Source: a virus. Taken from it: a stretch of DNA of 33,716 nucleotides. Positions within the stretch are counted from its first letter, which is position 1. The number at the start of each line of letters is the position of its first letter. Location of the stretch: IMG/VR virus record IMGVR_UViG_3300018080_008439, positions 1-33,716 of that record, one strand, 5' to 3'. The position numbers were made by a program, and so were the translations under genes. The notes beneath the pieces are model-generated. The model was not told the origin of the DNA. It was given only the letters and a program-made list of their open reading frames with translations, and made no database searches. This document shows positions 1-6,229 of the stretch, one piece after another.

Positions 1-540
1 ATATTCTCCTGGTTCTAAGATGTGTGTGCCATAAAAAGTTTTTCTAAAAATATCTATTACTAAAACTAATTCTGAATTTTTTTTCCTTCCATATTTTTCT
101 AGATCTGCATTATCTGACTTAATTATATATCCTAAATCACAATGTTTAAAAAAGTCAGGTAATATTAAAGACATTATTGGGGTTTGATAATAAGACCATT
201 TTAGATTCATTGGTAAAAATTTGGTTTCCTTATCAAATATCCCATTTGAGCCTTTCTTCTCTACTTCGACTACCATTACTTCTACGTTTTCCATTTGATC
301 ATTTCCTGAATTATCAATTTTAAGACGCATATAATAACAATCGCCCTTAGATTCTCCTGTTTGAGTATTTCTAAATATGGTTTTATGACAGTCTGGTGGT
401 TCTTTTTTTATGCTTAGTTCTAATTTTGGTTTTTTAAATAATCTTCTTATCCGATCTTGAAATAATCCTAAAATTCCTAAAATAAAAGCAACTATAATAG
501 CGATCCATCGGGGATCTTTAAACCAAACAGTTTCATTCAT
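1..540 (-). CDS. Membrane-anchored protein with Ig-like domain, 3' end cut off by window edge
   Basis: The reading frame starts at an ATG at 538-540 and stays open for 180 codons to the left edge, so the C-terminus is missing. The product begins MNETVWFKDPRW, followed by one hydrophobic segment (about residues 12-26, IAIIVAFILGILGLF). A short basic stretch (RIRRLFKKPK) then leads into a soluble beta-rich part with 'YYMRLKIDNSGND' and 'LEPGEY'. This layout (N-terminal membrane anchor, then a domain with a 'R-x-x-N-x-G' strand motif) is common in uncharacterised bacterial membrane proteins; I do not know a function. It is the last visible gene of the leftward train behind the repressor, 18 nt beyond the FxLYD-type gene. 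Confidence 0.75.
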   Translation of the reverse strand, partial: MNETVWFKDPRWIAIIVAFILGILGLFQDRIRRLFKKPKLELSIKKEPPDCHKTIFRNTQTGESKGDCYYMRLKIDNSGNDQMENVEVMVVEVEKKGSNGIFDKETKFLPMNLKWSYYQTPIMSLILPDFFKHCDLGYIIKSDNADLEKYGRKKNSELVLVIDIFRKTFYGTHILEPGEY

Positions 541-558
541 TTTTCCCCCTTATAATTA

Positions 559-921
559 TCAATAATCATTTTCCTCATCCCATGTTATTTCATAATCATA
601 AGTTGAAACTTGCGAGTAAGAAGCGGTTGTATAACATTCAAAGCTACTAGTTTGGCCAGGATCCAAATCAGTAGAATTCACAAAAGTGAAATCAGTATCA
701 ATAACACTCCCTCCGGAATCTTTCATGGTGAAGGTAATTTTTACAAATAAGGCTTTAGCATCTCCTTCGTTTTTTATTTCTCCAAGGAATTTTATATCAC
801 CGGAAAAATCTTCTTGAACTGTAAGGTCACCAACAAGGACACAGTTCGCTGTTCTGTTAATAACATCACAATTTATAATGCAGACAAAAATGATAATTAA
901 GATCAGACATGTTTTTTTCAT
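559..921 (-). CDS. Exported FxLYD-domain-like protein, probable lipoprotein
   Basis: The product has 120 residues. I chose the ATG at 921 because a GGGGAG ribosome site precedes it and the protein then begins with a clean signal sequence: MKKT, a hydrophobic run LILIIIFVCII, then Asn-Cys. A longer frame exists to 990 but adds an unlikely charged leader. Cys at about residue 18 could be a lipidation site, although the -1 residue is Asn, which is not the usual Gly/Ala/Ser. The mature part matches the pattern of FxLYD domains: 'FLGEIKNEGDAKALFVKITF' followed by 'LDPGQTSSF'. These small beta-sandwich domains occur in secreted or surface proteins of unknown role. In this leftward cargo cluster it is likely expressed in the lysogen. 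Confidence 0.72.
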   Translation of the reverse strand: MKKTCLILIIIFVCIINCDVINRTANCVLVGDLTVQEDFSGDIKFLGEIKNEGDAKALFVKITFTMKDSGGSVIDTDFTFVNSTDLDPGQTSSFECYTTASYSQVSTYDYEITWDEENDY

Positions 922-970
922 GATTTCTCCCCTTCCTGAGAATTTCTCATTTTTCCATCGTCCTATTTTA

Positions 971-1049
971 TGAGGCAAATTCCCGCTCACTGCTTAGCAC
1001 AGCGTCTTATGTTAACGGGGATCCGGGTTTACCGGGTCCCAGTGCCTCA
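971..1049. repeat. Imperfect long palindrome between two cargo genes
   Basis: Outer arms TGAGGCA (971-977) and TGCCTCA (1043-1049) are perfectly complementary. Inside lies a strong hairpin, GGGATCCGG (1018-1026), loop GTTTA, CCGGGTCCC (1032-1040), with one G:U pair in the plus-sense RNA, and a small TGC-TTA-GCA palindrome at 991-999. No T-run follows on either strand, so it is not an ordinary intrinsic terminator. The gap between the two cargo genes (922-1046) consists mostly of this element. It may be a mobile repeat that arrived with the cargo or a structured RNA; function unknown. Confidence 0.45.
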
Positions 1050-1481
1050 TTTTAGCTTCTTAAGGCGCTTTTTTACCCATTGATATTTATGAATAAAACT
1101 TTCTTTCATTTCATTTATTTTGTCTTTTAATGATCCCTCTTTTTTTACCGGTTCTACAGAATTATTTGCTCTGTTATAGATCCAATATGAATCAATTGTT
1201 TTTTGTTCAGTATCTTTTTCGATTACTGCAAAGTAACCTACTAGAAAGATATCCTTAGCTAGTTTGGAGCAACTCCAATCTTCATATCTCTCTGAGTTAG
1301 TATAATTTTGGATTATAGGATTGATAATGGCTTTGCCTAGTTCGCTTTTCTGAACAAATCTTCTTGCTTTATGTTCATCCGATTCAATAAATGATATATA
1401 AACTATTCTTCCTAATCCCCCTAGCGCTAAAACTACTAGGACGTATAATCCAACTCTTTTTATGGTTTTAATCCACTTCAT
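1047..1481 (-). CDS. Small membrane-anchored protein of unknown function
   Basis: The 144-residue product has a basic N-terminus (MKWIKTIKR) followed by one transmembrane segment (about residues 11-30, GLYVLVVLALGGLGRIVYIS). The rest is a soluble charged domain with 'YFAVIEKDTEQKTIDSYWIY' and a lysine-rich tail (KKRLKKLK). The positive-inside pattern suggests that the soluble part lies outside the inner membrane. I do not recognise the family. It sits 17 nt downstream of the methyltransferase gene, with a weak AGGGA ribosome site, and belongs to the same leftward cargo train. Its last codons overlap the right arm of the palindrome at 1043-1049. Confidence 0.65.
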   Translation of the reverse strand: MKWIKTIKRVGLYVLVVLALGGLGRIVYISFIESDEHKARRFVQKSELGKAIINPIIQNYTNSERYEDWSCSKLAKDIFLVGYFAVIEKDTEQKTIDSYWIYNRANNSVEPVKKEGSLKDKINEMKESFIHKYQWVKKRLKKLK

Positions 1482-1498
1482 GAGTCCCTATGCCTTTA

Positions 1499-3055
1499 TT
1501 AATCCATATCTAACTTTTTCTGTTCTCCTGGTTCATGGCGTTTTGCTTTTTTAAATGGGATAGGTGATTTTGGATAATCAATTTCTTTCCCATTTAACAA
1601 ATCGTCTATTGTTAATATTTGAATCTTAGGAAAATTCTTATTCCAATATTTAGAATGATAAAATCCGGATTGCACAGCTTCTTTTATCATTCCCCTGGTA
1701 GGCTTTTTTAAGGTAATAAATATTCCTATTTGAGCTTTTTCTCTTTCAATAACCCCTTTAAGATCCCTAATATATCCGGGATTAATATTTCCACTTTTTA
1801 CTTGGATTAGTATTTTTTTTGTCTTTCCACCTTTTGGTTCATCATGAAAATAAAGATATCCATCAATTCCTTTGTCCCCACCTTTTTTCTTTTCATCTTC
1901 TGCTGGACGTGCTCCAACTAAACTTAAAGCCCACCATTCGAATTGGTAACGGTCTTGTTTGGCTAAAGTCTCCGCTCCTCTTTTGTCTACAGGCTCTCCT
2001 ATAACTTCGTATTTTAATTGATCTCCAAAGGTATCCTTTAATCTATGTTTCATTAATGCTATAGCAAGATGGGTTACATCAATCCCTATCCATTTTCTCT
2101 TTAATTTTTCTGCGACTGTAATTGTAGTTCCGCAGCCACAGAAAGGATCAAGAACAAAATCTCCTTTATTACTGGATGCTTTAATTATCCGTTCTAATAA
2201 AGCCTCAGGTTTTTGAGTAGGGTAGCCAAGGCGCTCTTTTGCGACAGGATTTATCATATTTATATCTGTCCAAACATCATCAATTTGCTTATAACCTTTG
2301 CTTTCTTTTAAATATTGCTTATAAGAATATTTTGCTCCTTCTTTTGCTGGATAAATCAAGCGGTTTTCTCGCTTTAACCTATCTAAGGTTTTCTGTGAAT
2401 ATGTTTTTAAAAGTGTTTTTCTATAATATCCCCTTTCATCCTTCCACTTAAATCGCTTTAAGTATTTATTGCTATAAGGTTCTATTGGAGGATCCCACTT
2501 CCATTTTTCTCCTTTTGAATAGAAAAATATAATATCATGACATTTAGGAAGTTGTTTTGCTCGTGCTTTACTACTTCCTTTAAAGGGAGTTCTTTTCCAA
2601 ACAATCTCGTTTTTGAATAAAATAGGGCCGAAAACTGAATCCAAAAGCATCTTCAAATAATGACTAGAAGTAGGATCACAATGGAGATAGATCGATCCTG
2701 TGTCTTTTAAAACTCGACGTAGCTCAATAAGTCTGATAGCCATCATTACAAGATAAGCCATCATGTCATTGGAGCCTAAAAATTTCCTTAGTGCTATAAC
2801 AAGGTCAGCAACTTTTTTAGGTGACTTTTCGGTTATTTCTCTGTATGTTTCCTCTGCTTTTTGGTCCCAGTGCCAGGTATCTTCGAAGACTTTAATCTGA
2901 GCTGCGGAATCCGTTCCATTATGTTCTTTAAAAAGAATATTATAACTTTGATTGCTCTTGAATGGAGGATCTAGGTAAATTAAATCAATGCTTTCATCTG
3001 GGATATGTTGTCTTAATATTTCTAAATTGTCACCATAATATAAGGTGTTTTCCAT
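1499..3055 (-). CDS. DNA amino-methyltransferase fused to an Mrr-like PD-(D/E)xK nuclease domain
   Basis: The product has 518 residues. The N-terminal part (about 1-345) is a beta-class N4-cytosine/N6-adenine methyltransferase: catalytic motif IV DPPF (29-32) precedes the AdoMet motif I DPFCGCGTT (303-311), and a 'GYPTQKP' signature lies at 278-284. The C-terminal part (about 368-490) carries 'GIDG' (396-399) and 'ILIQVKSG' (415-422), the D...QxK arrangement of Mrr-type restriction nucleases. One chain therefore looks able to modify and possibly cut DNA, or to act as a methyltransferase with a nuclease-derived target-recognition domain. It is the largest gene of the leftward train behind the repressor. 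Its ATG overlaps the upstream stop as TAATG, suggesting coupled translation. The expected role is host or prophage defence by restriction-modification. The methyltransferase call is firm; the cutting activity is inferred. Confidence 0.9.
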   Translation of the reverse strand: MENTLYYGDNLEILRQHIPDESIDLIYLDPPFKSNQSYNILFKEHNGTDSAAQIKVFEDTWHWDQKAEETYREITEKSPKKVADLVIALRKFLGSNDMMAYLVMMAIRLIELRRVLKDTGSIYLHCDPTSSHYLKMLLDSVFGPILFKNEIVWKRTPFKGSSKARAKQLPKCHDIIFFYSKGEKWKWDPPIEPYSNKYLKRFKWKDERGYYRKTLLKTYSQKTLDRLKRENRLIYPAKEGAKYSYKQYLKESKGYKQIDDVWTDINMINPVAKERLGYPTQKPEALLERIIKASSNKGDFVLDPFCGCGTTITVAEKLKRKWIGIDVTHLAIALMKHRLKDTFGDQLKYEVIGEPVDKRGAETLAKQDRYQFEWWALSLVGARPAEDEKKKGGDKGIDGYLYFHDEPKGGKTKKILIQVKSGNINPGYIRDLKGVIEREKAQIGIFITLKKPTRGMIKEAVQSGFYHSKYWNKNFPKIQILTIDDLLNGKEIDYPKSPIPFKKAKRHEPGEQKKLDMD

Positions 3056-3216
3056 TAATGTTTCCTTTTCCTCTTCCTTTTCTCCGGCTTCACAACCGGC
3101 GGTGGATCCTCATCCTCATGCCAGGGAAAGTCTAGGGGCTCTTCATCTTCCAAGTCAAAATGGAAGACATGGGAAGCCCGGGGCTTTTTGCGTTCGGTTT
3201 TATTTGATTTTTTCAT
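3055..3216 (-). CDS. Small highly charged proline-rich protein, unknown
   Basis: A 53-residue frame starts at the ATG at 3216, which overlaps the upstream stop as ATGA. A longer version from 3240 (61 residues, GGAGA only 2 nt upstream) is also possible. The stop overlaps the methyltransferase start as TAATG. The product has a basic start (MKKSNKTERKK), an acidic middle (DLEDEEPLDF, HEDEDPPPVV) and a very basic end (KPEKRKRKRKH). No domain is recognised. The tight coupling on both sides supports a real gene, and it could modulate or pair with the methyltransferase, but this is inference only. Confidence 0.45.
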   Translation of the reverse strand: MKKSNKTERKKPRASHVFHFDLEDEEPLDFPWHEDEDPPPVVKPEKRKRKRKH

Positions 3217-3443
3217 TGAACATTTCTCAGGATTGGCCATTCTCCGAATGCAAAAATAAGAAATATAATTAGGTTTATGAAAGGGAATATCATTAGGATT
3301 CCAAGCAGCAAAGGATAGCTATAGCCAGCTTTTTTAAAAATAATTAACCATATTATTGCCCACAGAACAGCAATGGTTATTGATACCACTATGCCAACTA
3401 TGGAGAATAATAACCCTAAAAGCAATGAAGTTGTTTCATTCAT
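3213..3443 (-). CDS. Small membrane protein with two transmembrane segments
   Basis: The 76-residue product is very hydrophobic. Segment one is about residues 7-35 (LLGLLFSIVGIVVSITIAVLW and onward), then a short loop FKKAGYSYP, then segment two about 44-67 ending 'FAFGEWPI'. The 'FKKAGY ... P.INL ... FGEWP' pattern is seen in many small uncharacterised bacterial and prophage membrane proteins; no function is established. It lies 12 nt downstream of the repressor gene, with an AGAGAAG ribosome site, and overlaps the next gene by ATGA. Expression together with the repressor in the lysogen is likely. Confidence 0.65.
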   Translation of the reverse strand: MNETTSLLLGLLFSIVGIVVSITIAVLWAIIWLIIFKKAGYSYPLLLGILMIFPFINLIIFLIFAFGEWPILRNVQ

Positions 3444-3455
3444 TTTTACTTCTCT

Positions 3456-4223
3456 TTAAACCCCCATCAATTTCTTATTTTTTTTCTCTATCATTCTATT
3501 CAGGATCCAAATTACCCGGCCGCAGACTGGAGATATATCTTCTTCTTCATATTCCTTAAGATTTAAAACCATAGGAAAATCTTTGAGATCTTCAGACTTG
3601 CGGTCTTCTAGGTTTTTATTATCACCATCGATGATAAAAAAATGCCTGTCTATCTTAGTTAGTCGTTTGATAGTGACAGAATTTGATAAATCTTTTAAAA
3701 GAAAGGCGTATATTTCCCCTTCTTTAGGGATAACATCCATCCTATCAATCCAAATAATGGATCCATCATTAATAGTAGGTTTCATTGAGATCCCTTCTGT
3801 CTCAAAGGCGACTATTCTATCAGGATCGCTTTTATAACCTTTAGGCAAAAGTTTTTTAGATAGCGGAATATAATCTTTTGGTGGGAGCTCATTGATCTCA
3901 TGACCTGGTCCAAGACTAATTGTGTCTTCAAATAGTTTTATTCCTTCAAAATCTCCTTTAGGCTGATTAAACTCGAGTTTAGGTTTGGTTGATTTATAGG
4001 GGACAAGAGGTTTTTCAGATAATAATTCATAAGTCGAAATCCCTAAGGCTTTTGCGATATCAATTAATTTTGATATAGAAGTATTGGAAAATCCGTTTTC
4101 TATTTTATATATCGCTGACTGTCCTATATTAACTCGATTTGCCAATTCAGATTGGGAGAGTCCTTTTTGGGCCCGATAATGTCGAATCCTAGTCCCAACA
4201 TCTTTTAGATTCATTATATACAT
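3456..4223 (-). CDS. CI-like prophage repressor (XRE helix-turn-helix plus S24 peptidase-like domain)
   Basis: The 255-residue product joins an N-terminal XRE-type DNA-binding domain (about 8-65, with the helix-turn-helix near QSELANRVNIGQSAIYKIE) to a LexA/CI-type S24 domain (about 95-240). The catalytic serine is Ser146 in EGISMKPT and the likely lysine is Lys186 in VTIKRL. The usual Ala-Gly self-cleavage pair appears as Leu104-Gly105 (ISLGPG), so self-cleavage may be altered. The start at 4223 has GGGGAA 8 nt upstream; an ATG at 4214 (MNLKDVG) is an alternative. The gene is divergent from the Cro-like gene across a 111-bp control region with palindromic sites, as expected for an autoregulated lysogeny repressor, and it heads the leftward cargo train. 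Confidence 0.93.
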   Translation of the reverse strand: MYIMNLKDVGTRIRHYRAQKGLSQSELANRVNIGQSAIYKIENGFSNTSISKLIDIAKALGISTYELLSEKPLVPYKSTKPKLEFNQPKGDFEGIKLFEDTISLGPGHEINELPPKDYIPLSKKLLPKGYKSDPDRIVAFETEGISMKPTINDGSIIWIDRMDVIPKEGEIYAFLLKDLSNSVTIKRLTKIDRHFFIIDGDNKNLEDRKSEDLKDFPMVLNLKEYEEEDISPVCGRVIWILNRMIEKKNKKLMGV

Positions 4224-4227
4224 TAAT

Positions 4228-4248
4228 ATTATTCCCCAGAGGAATTAA
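4228..4248. promoter_or_regulatory. Operator-like palindrome next to the repressor start
   Basis: ATTATTCC-CCAGA-GGAATTAA: the same half-site and 5-nt centre as the palindrome at 4311-4331, with the inner ATTCC/GGAAT arms perfect. It lies just upstream of the repressor start. A weak leftward promoter could overlap it (TTGTTT at 4249-4254 read on the minus strand, 17 nt, TAATAT at 4226-4231); that promoter would give an almost leaderless message from the second ATG at 4214, as known for lambda PRM. The promoter reading is speculative. Confidence 0.5.
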
Positions 4249-4284
4249 AAACAACAAAAAAATACAATAAAATAAAGAAAAGTC

Positions 4285-4313
4285 TTGACAGGAATAATCC
4301 TATAGCTTATATT
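4285..4313 (+). promoter_or_regulatory. Rightward early promoter (sigma-70 type)
   Basis: A perfect -35 TTGACA (4285-4290) is followed by a 17-nt spacer and a -10 TATATT (4308-4313). The start of transcription would be near 4320, and AAGGAA at 4323-4327 serves the Cro-like gene at 4335. The -10 box overlaps the operator palindrome at 4311-4331, so repressor binding there should block it. Confidence 0.75.
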
Positions 4314-4331
4314 ATTCCTATAAGGAATAAT
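4291..4331. promoter_or_regulatory. Operator cluster over the early promoter
   Basis: A perfect 8-bp palindrome ATTATTCC (4311-4318), centre TATAA, GGAATAAT (4324-4331) covers the -10 box and start site. One more half-site GGAATAAT sits in the promoter spacer (4291-4298), two helical turns from 4311. The same motif recurs at 4228-4248. These are the likely binding sites of the repressor and of the Cro-like protein. Confidence 0.7.
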
Positions 4332-4334
4332 TAA

Positions 4335-4529
4335 ATGAACAAACAGACCGAAATTAATTCCCTTCGGGAAAAGCTGAAAGATTTTATGGGAGAAAAAGAT
4401 CTCACATTTGATGATATTGGAAAGCTCACAAATAGGTACCCACAAACTATTTGGAAATTCATAAATAAAAAAACAATCCCTCATGAAAGAACCCTATACA
4501 GAATTAAAAAACTTATAGGTGAATTATGA
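4335..4529 (+). CDS. Cro-like helix-turn-helix regulator
   Basis: The 64-residue product is the first gene of the rightward early operon, divergent from the CI-like repressor. It shows a small XRE-type fold: 'LTFDDIGKLTNRYPQTIWKFINKK' reads as the helix-turn-helix and 'HERTLYRIKKLIGEL' as the closing helix. By position and size it should be the Cro counterpart, competing for the ATTATTCC sites and turning down the repressor. A good promoter lies just upstream, and the AAGGAA ribosome site overlaps the operator. The stop overlaps the next start as ATGA. Confidence 0.8.
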   Translation: MNKQTEINSLREKLKDFMGEKDLTFDDIGKLTNRYPQTIWKFINKKTIPHERTLYRIKKLIGEL

Positions 4530-4717
4530 CTAAATACCACACTGTTAAGGAAGTCGCTGAAATTTTCTCTATTGCCCGGAGCAAAGTATATGAACTTATA
4601 TATTCCGGGGAAATAGGATTTCTCAAAATAGGGGGTACTTACCGGATTTCTGAAAATCATCTTGAAAATTACATAAAAAAGAACAGTCACAGAGCAAAAC
4701 CTAGGAGACCTTTTTAG
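4526..4717 (+). CDS. Excisionase-family DNA-binding protein
   Basis: The 63-residue product has the HTH_17/MerR-like excisionase fold: YHTVKEVAEIFSIARSKVYEL (about 4-24), then 'SGEIGFLKIGGTYRISENHLENYI' (wing and final helix), and a basic tail (HRAKPRRPF). Such proteins bend DNA at attachment sites or act as small regulators. No integrase is present in this window, so excision is assumed rather than shown; a second regulatory role in the immunity region is equally possible. Translation is coupled to the Cro-like gene by ATGA. Confidence 0.75.
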   Translation: MTKYHTVKEVAEIFSIARSKVYELIYSGEIGFLKIGGTYRISENHLENYIKKNSHRAKPRRPF

Positions 4718-4747
4718 CATCATATGACCAATATAAAGGACGATGAA

Positions 4748-5086
4748 ATGGCTGTCCATCTAAAAAGCGATAAGGGATTTACGTTCCAGAATCTTCTCTA
4801 CAGCAAGTTTATTCTTAAGCGTCATCATCGTGTCGAACCAGTGTCTGATTTGTTGAAGATACATAAGGATACCTTATACAGGAAAATCCGGGGGGATAGT
4901 GAGTTCCGGATTGATGAGCTGCCGGCATTACTCAATGCCACAAATGATATTGAATACATCAATTACCTTTTACGGGATACGAATTTTATTGCCATTCCAA
5001 AGCCAGACAAGCGTTTTGAGAAGATGCTATTTGAATTAGCCAAAAGCATGCTGGCGATTACAGGGAATGGCTTGGAGGAGGATTAA
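4748..5086 (+). CDS. CII-like phage regulatory protein
   Basis: From the ATG at 4748 the product has 112 residues. I prefer this start because AAAGGA lies 7 nt upstream; the ATG at 4724 has no close ribosome site. The pattern 'VEPVSDLLKIHKDTLYRKIRGDSEFRIDELPALLNATNDIEYINYLLRD' matches the phage regulatory CII family (P2-group type), a helix-turn-helix protein acting early in the lysis-lysogeny choice. It is third in the early operon, as expected for that role. Which promoter it controls is not visible. Confidence 0.72.
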   Translation: MAVHLKSDKGFTFQNLLYSKFILKRHHRVEPVSDLLKIHKDTLYRKIRGDSEFRIDELPALLNATNDIEYINYLLRDTNFIAIPKPDKRFEKMLFELAKSMLAITGNGLEED

Positions 5087-5133
5087 TGGAGAAAAAATAT
5101 CATTATTACAGAGGTAAAGGAGGAATAAGATGA
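5086..5133 (+). CDS. Possible 15-residue peptide, coupled on both sides
   Basis: An ATG overlaps the CII-like stop (TAATG) and has an excellent GGAGGAGG site upstream. The frame encodes MEKKYHYYRGKGGIR and its TGA overlaps the next start as ATGA. It may be a coupling peptide carrying translation into the next gene, or chance. The next gene has its own AAAGGAGG site inside this frame. Confidence 0.3.
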   Translation: MEKKYHYYRGKGGIR

Positions 5134-5312
5134 TCAACAAGGAGACTTTGGCAAAATTGTTAAAACTTAAATACTTCCCGGAATATCCCAAAAAAGAATG
5201 CAGAAAATTGGCAGAGCTGTTTATAAAGAGCGATTTTCCTATGAATGGGATAAAGACTTATGGTGAAGCATTTAAGTTTCTGGATTATGTACAAAGCATA
5301 AGGAGTAAGTAA
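5130..5312 (+). CDS. Small early protein, unknown
   Basis: The 60-residue product (MINKETLAKLLKLKYFPEYP...) follows an ideal AAAGGAGG ribosome site. It is helical and mildly basic with no recognised domain. Its position between the CII-like regulator and the recombination module is typical of small early accessory genes. The next gene starts 11 nt on. Confidence 0.6.
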   Translation: MINKETLAKLLKLKYFPEYPKKECRKLAELFIKSDFPMNGIKTYGEAFKFLDYVQSIRSK

Positions 5313-5323
5313 GGAGGGATTAA

Positions 5324-6229
5324 ATGAATGAAGAAAAATTAACCAATGGAGAAATTAAGGAAGACCATACGGAAACTAGAGACGAAATGCCGATGCTCAG
5401 CATTTCAAAAGAGATCGTTGATGTAGAAAGAGAGGTCCAGAAAGTAGAGAAGCAAATTGAGCTATTCAATAAGGTCAAAATTGTTTCTCTAAAACTCACC
5501 AAAGAAAAGGATTGGGTGTTTCAAGACGGGGATTCACCGTATCTTATGGATCGCGGAGCTGAAAACGTTGCCATCGCCTGGGGTATTAATATTCCCGGAA
5601 ACATTGAGCTGAAGATAGAGTGGCATGAAGATGAAAAAGGCCGATATTATGCTTTTGTGGCAAAAGGAAGCGCCTATTCAAAAAAACTGGATCGTTGGGT
5701 TTCTGATATTGGTGTATGTTCTCAGCGTGATAAATTCTTTGGAACCGTAGGCGGTAAACTAAAAGAGATCCATGATGTGGATATGGCCAATATTCGAAGA
5801 AAAGCAGTCACAAACCTTCATAGCCGGCTTATAAAGCGATGCGTGGGTTTGATGGGGGTTACCACAGAAGACCTTGTTGAAGCCGGACTCAATGTCAAAA
5901 AAATTCAGGGAATTGATTATAAGAAGAATAACCAAAAATCACGTTCCAGGCTCTCAGAAAAAGGAAAAGAAACACTCCAAAAATTAGGGGATATGCTTTT
6001 AATGATGGCGAATAACGATAAAAAGAGAGCAAAAGAGTTGCTGGTGAAATATTCATTATGGAAAGACAAAGAGGGGAAAGAGCATTACGCCGATTCACTC
6101 TCCAAGATGACAGAGAAATGGCTGAATACCACTTATGGAAAAGTCAAAAAAGAATTTGACCAAATCGGAAAAACTGAGGATGGGAAGCAGATAGATATGG
6201 ATGACAAAGAGGAGGAGAGCGGTGATTAA
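5324..6229 (+). CDS. Candidate phage recombination (DNA-annealing-like) protein
   Basis: The 301-residue product starts after AAGGAGG. It has an N-terminal coiled-coil part (about 25-55), a central conserved-looking part (about 65-195: DWVFQDGDSPYLMDRGAENV, then a beta-rich 'YYAFVAKGSAYSKKL', then 'DMANIRRKAVTNLHSRLIKRCVGLMG') and a charged tail. The 'IRRKA.TN....IKR..G' helix resembles proteins encoded next to phage PD-(D/E)xK nucleases. I infer a single-strand annealing or recombination partner because the next gene is a Cas4-like nuclease and the one after belongs to the same type of module; the sequence alone does not prove it. The stop overlaps the nuclease GTG start by 8 nt. Confidence 0.55.
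   Translation: MNEEKLTNGEIKEDHTETRDEMPMLSISKEIVDVEREVQKVEKQIELFNKVKIVSLKLTKEKDWVFQDGDSPYLMDRGAENVAIAWGINIPGNIELKIEWHEDEKGRYYAFVAKGSAYSKKLDRWVSDIGVCSQRDKFFGTVGGKLKEIHDVDMANIRRKAVTNLHSRLIKRCVGLMGVTTEDLVEAGLNVKKIQGIDYKKNNQKSRSRLSEKGKETLQKLGDMLLMMANNDKKRAKELLVKYSLWKDKEGKEHYADSLSKMTEKWLNTTYGKVKKEFDQIGKTEDGKQIDMDDKEEESGD

Noticed and set aside
971-1049. Integron attC-like site between cargo genes
   Set aside because: The length and palindromic character would fit, but the required RYYYAAC...GTTRRRY boxes are not present at the ends and no integron integrase is seen.
4481-4759. Minus-strand frame opposite the early regulators
   Set aside because: It lies fully antisense to coupled, recognisable genes with good ribosome sites.
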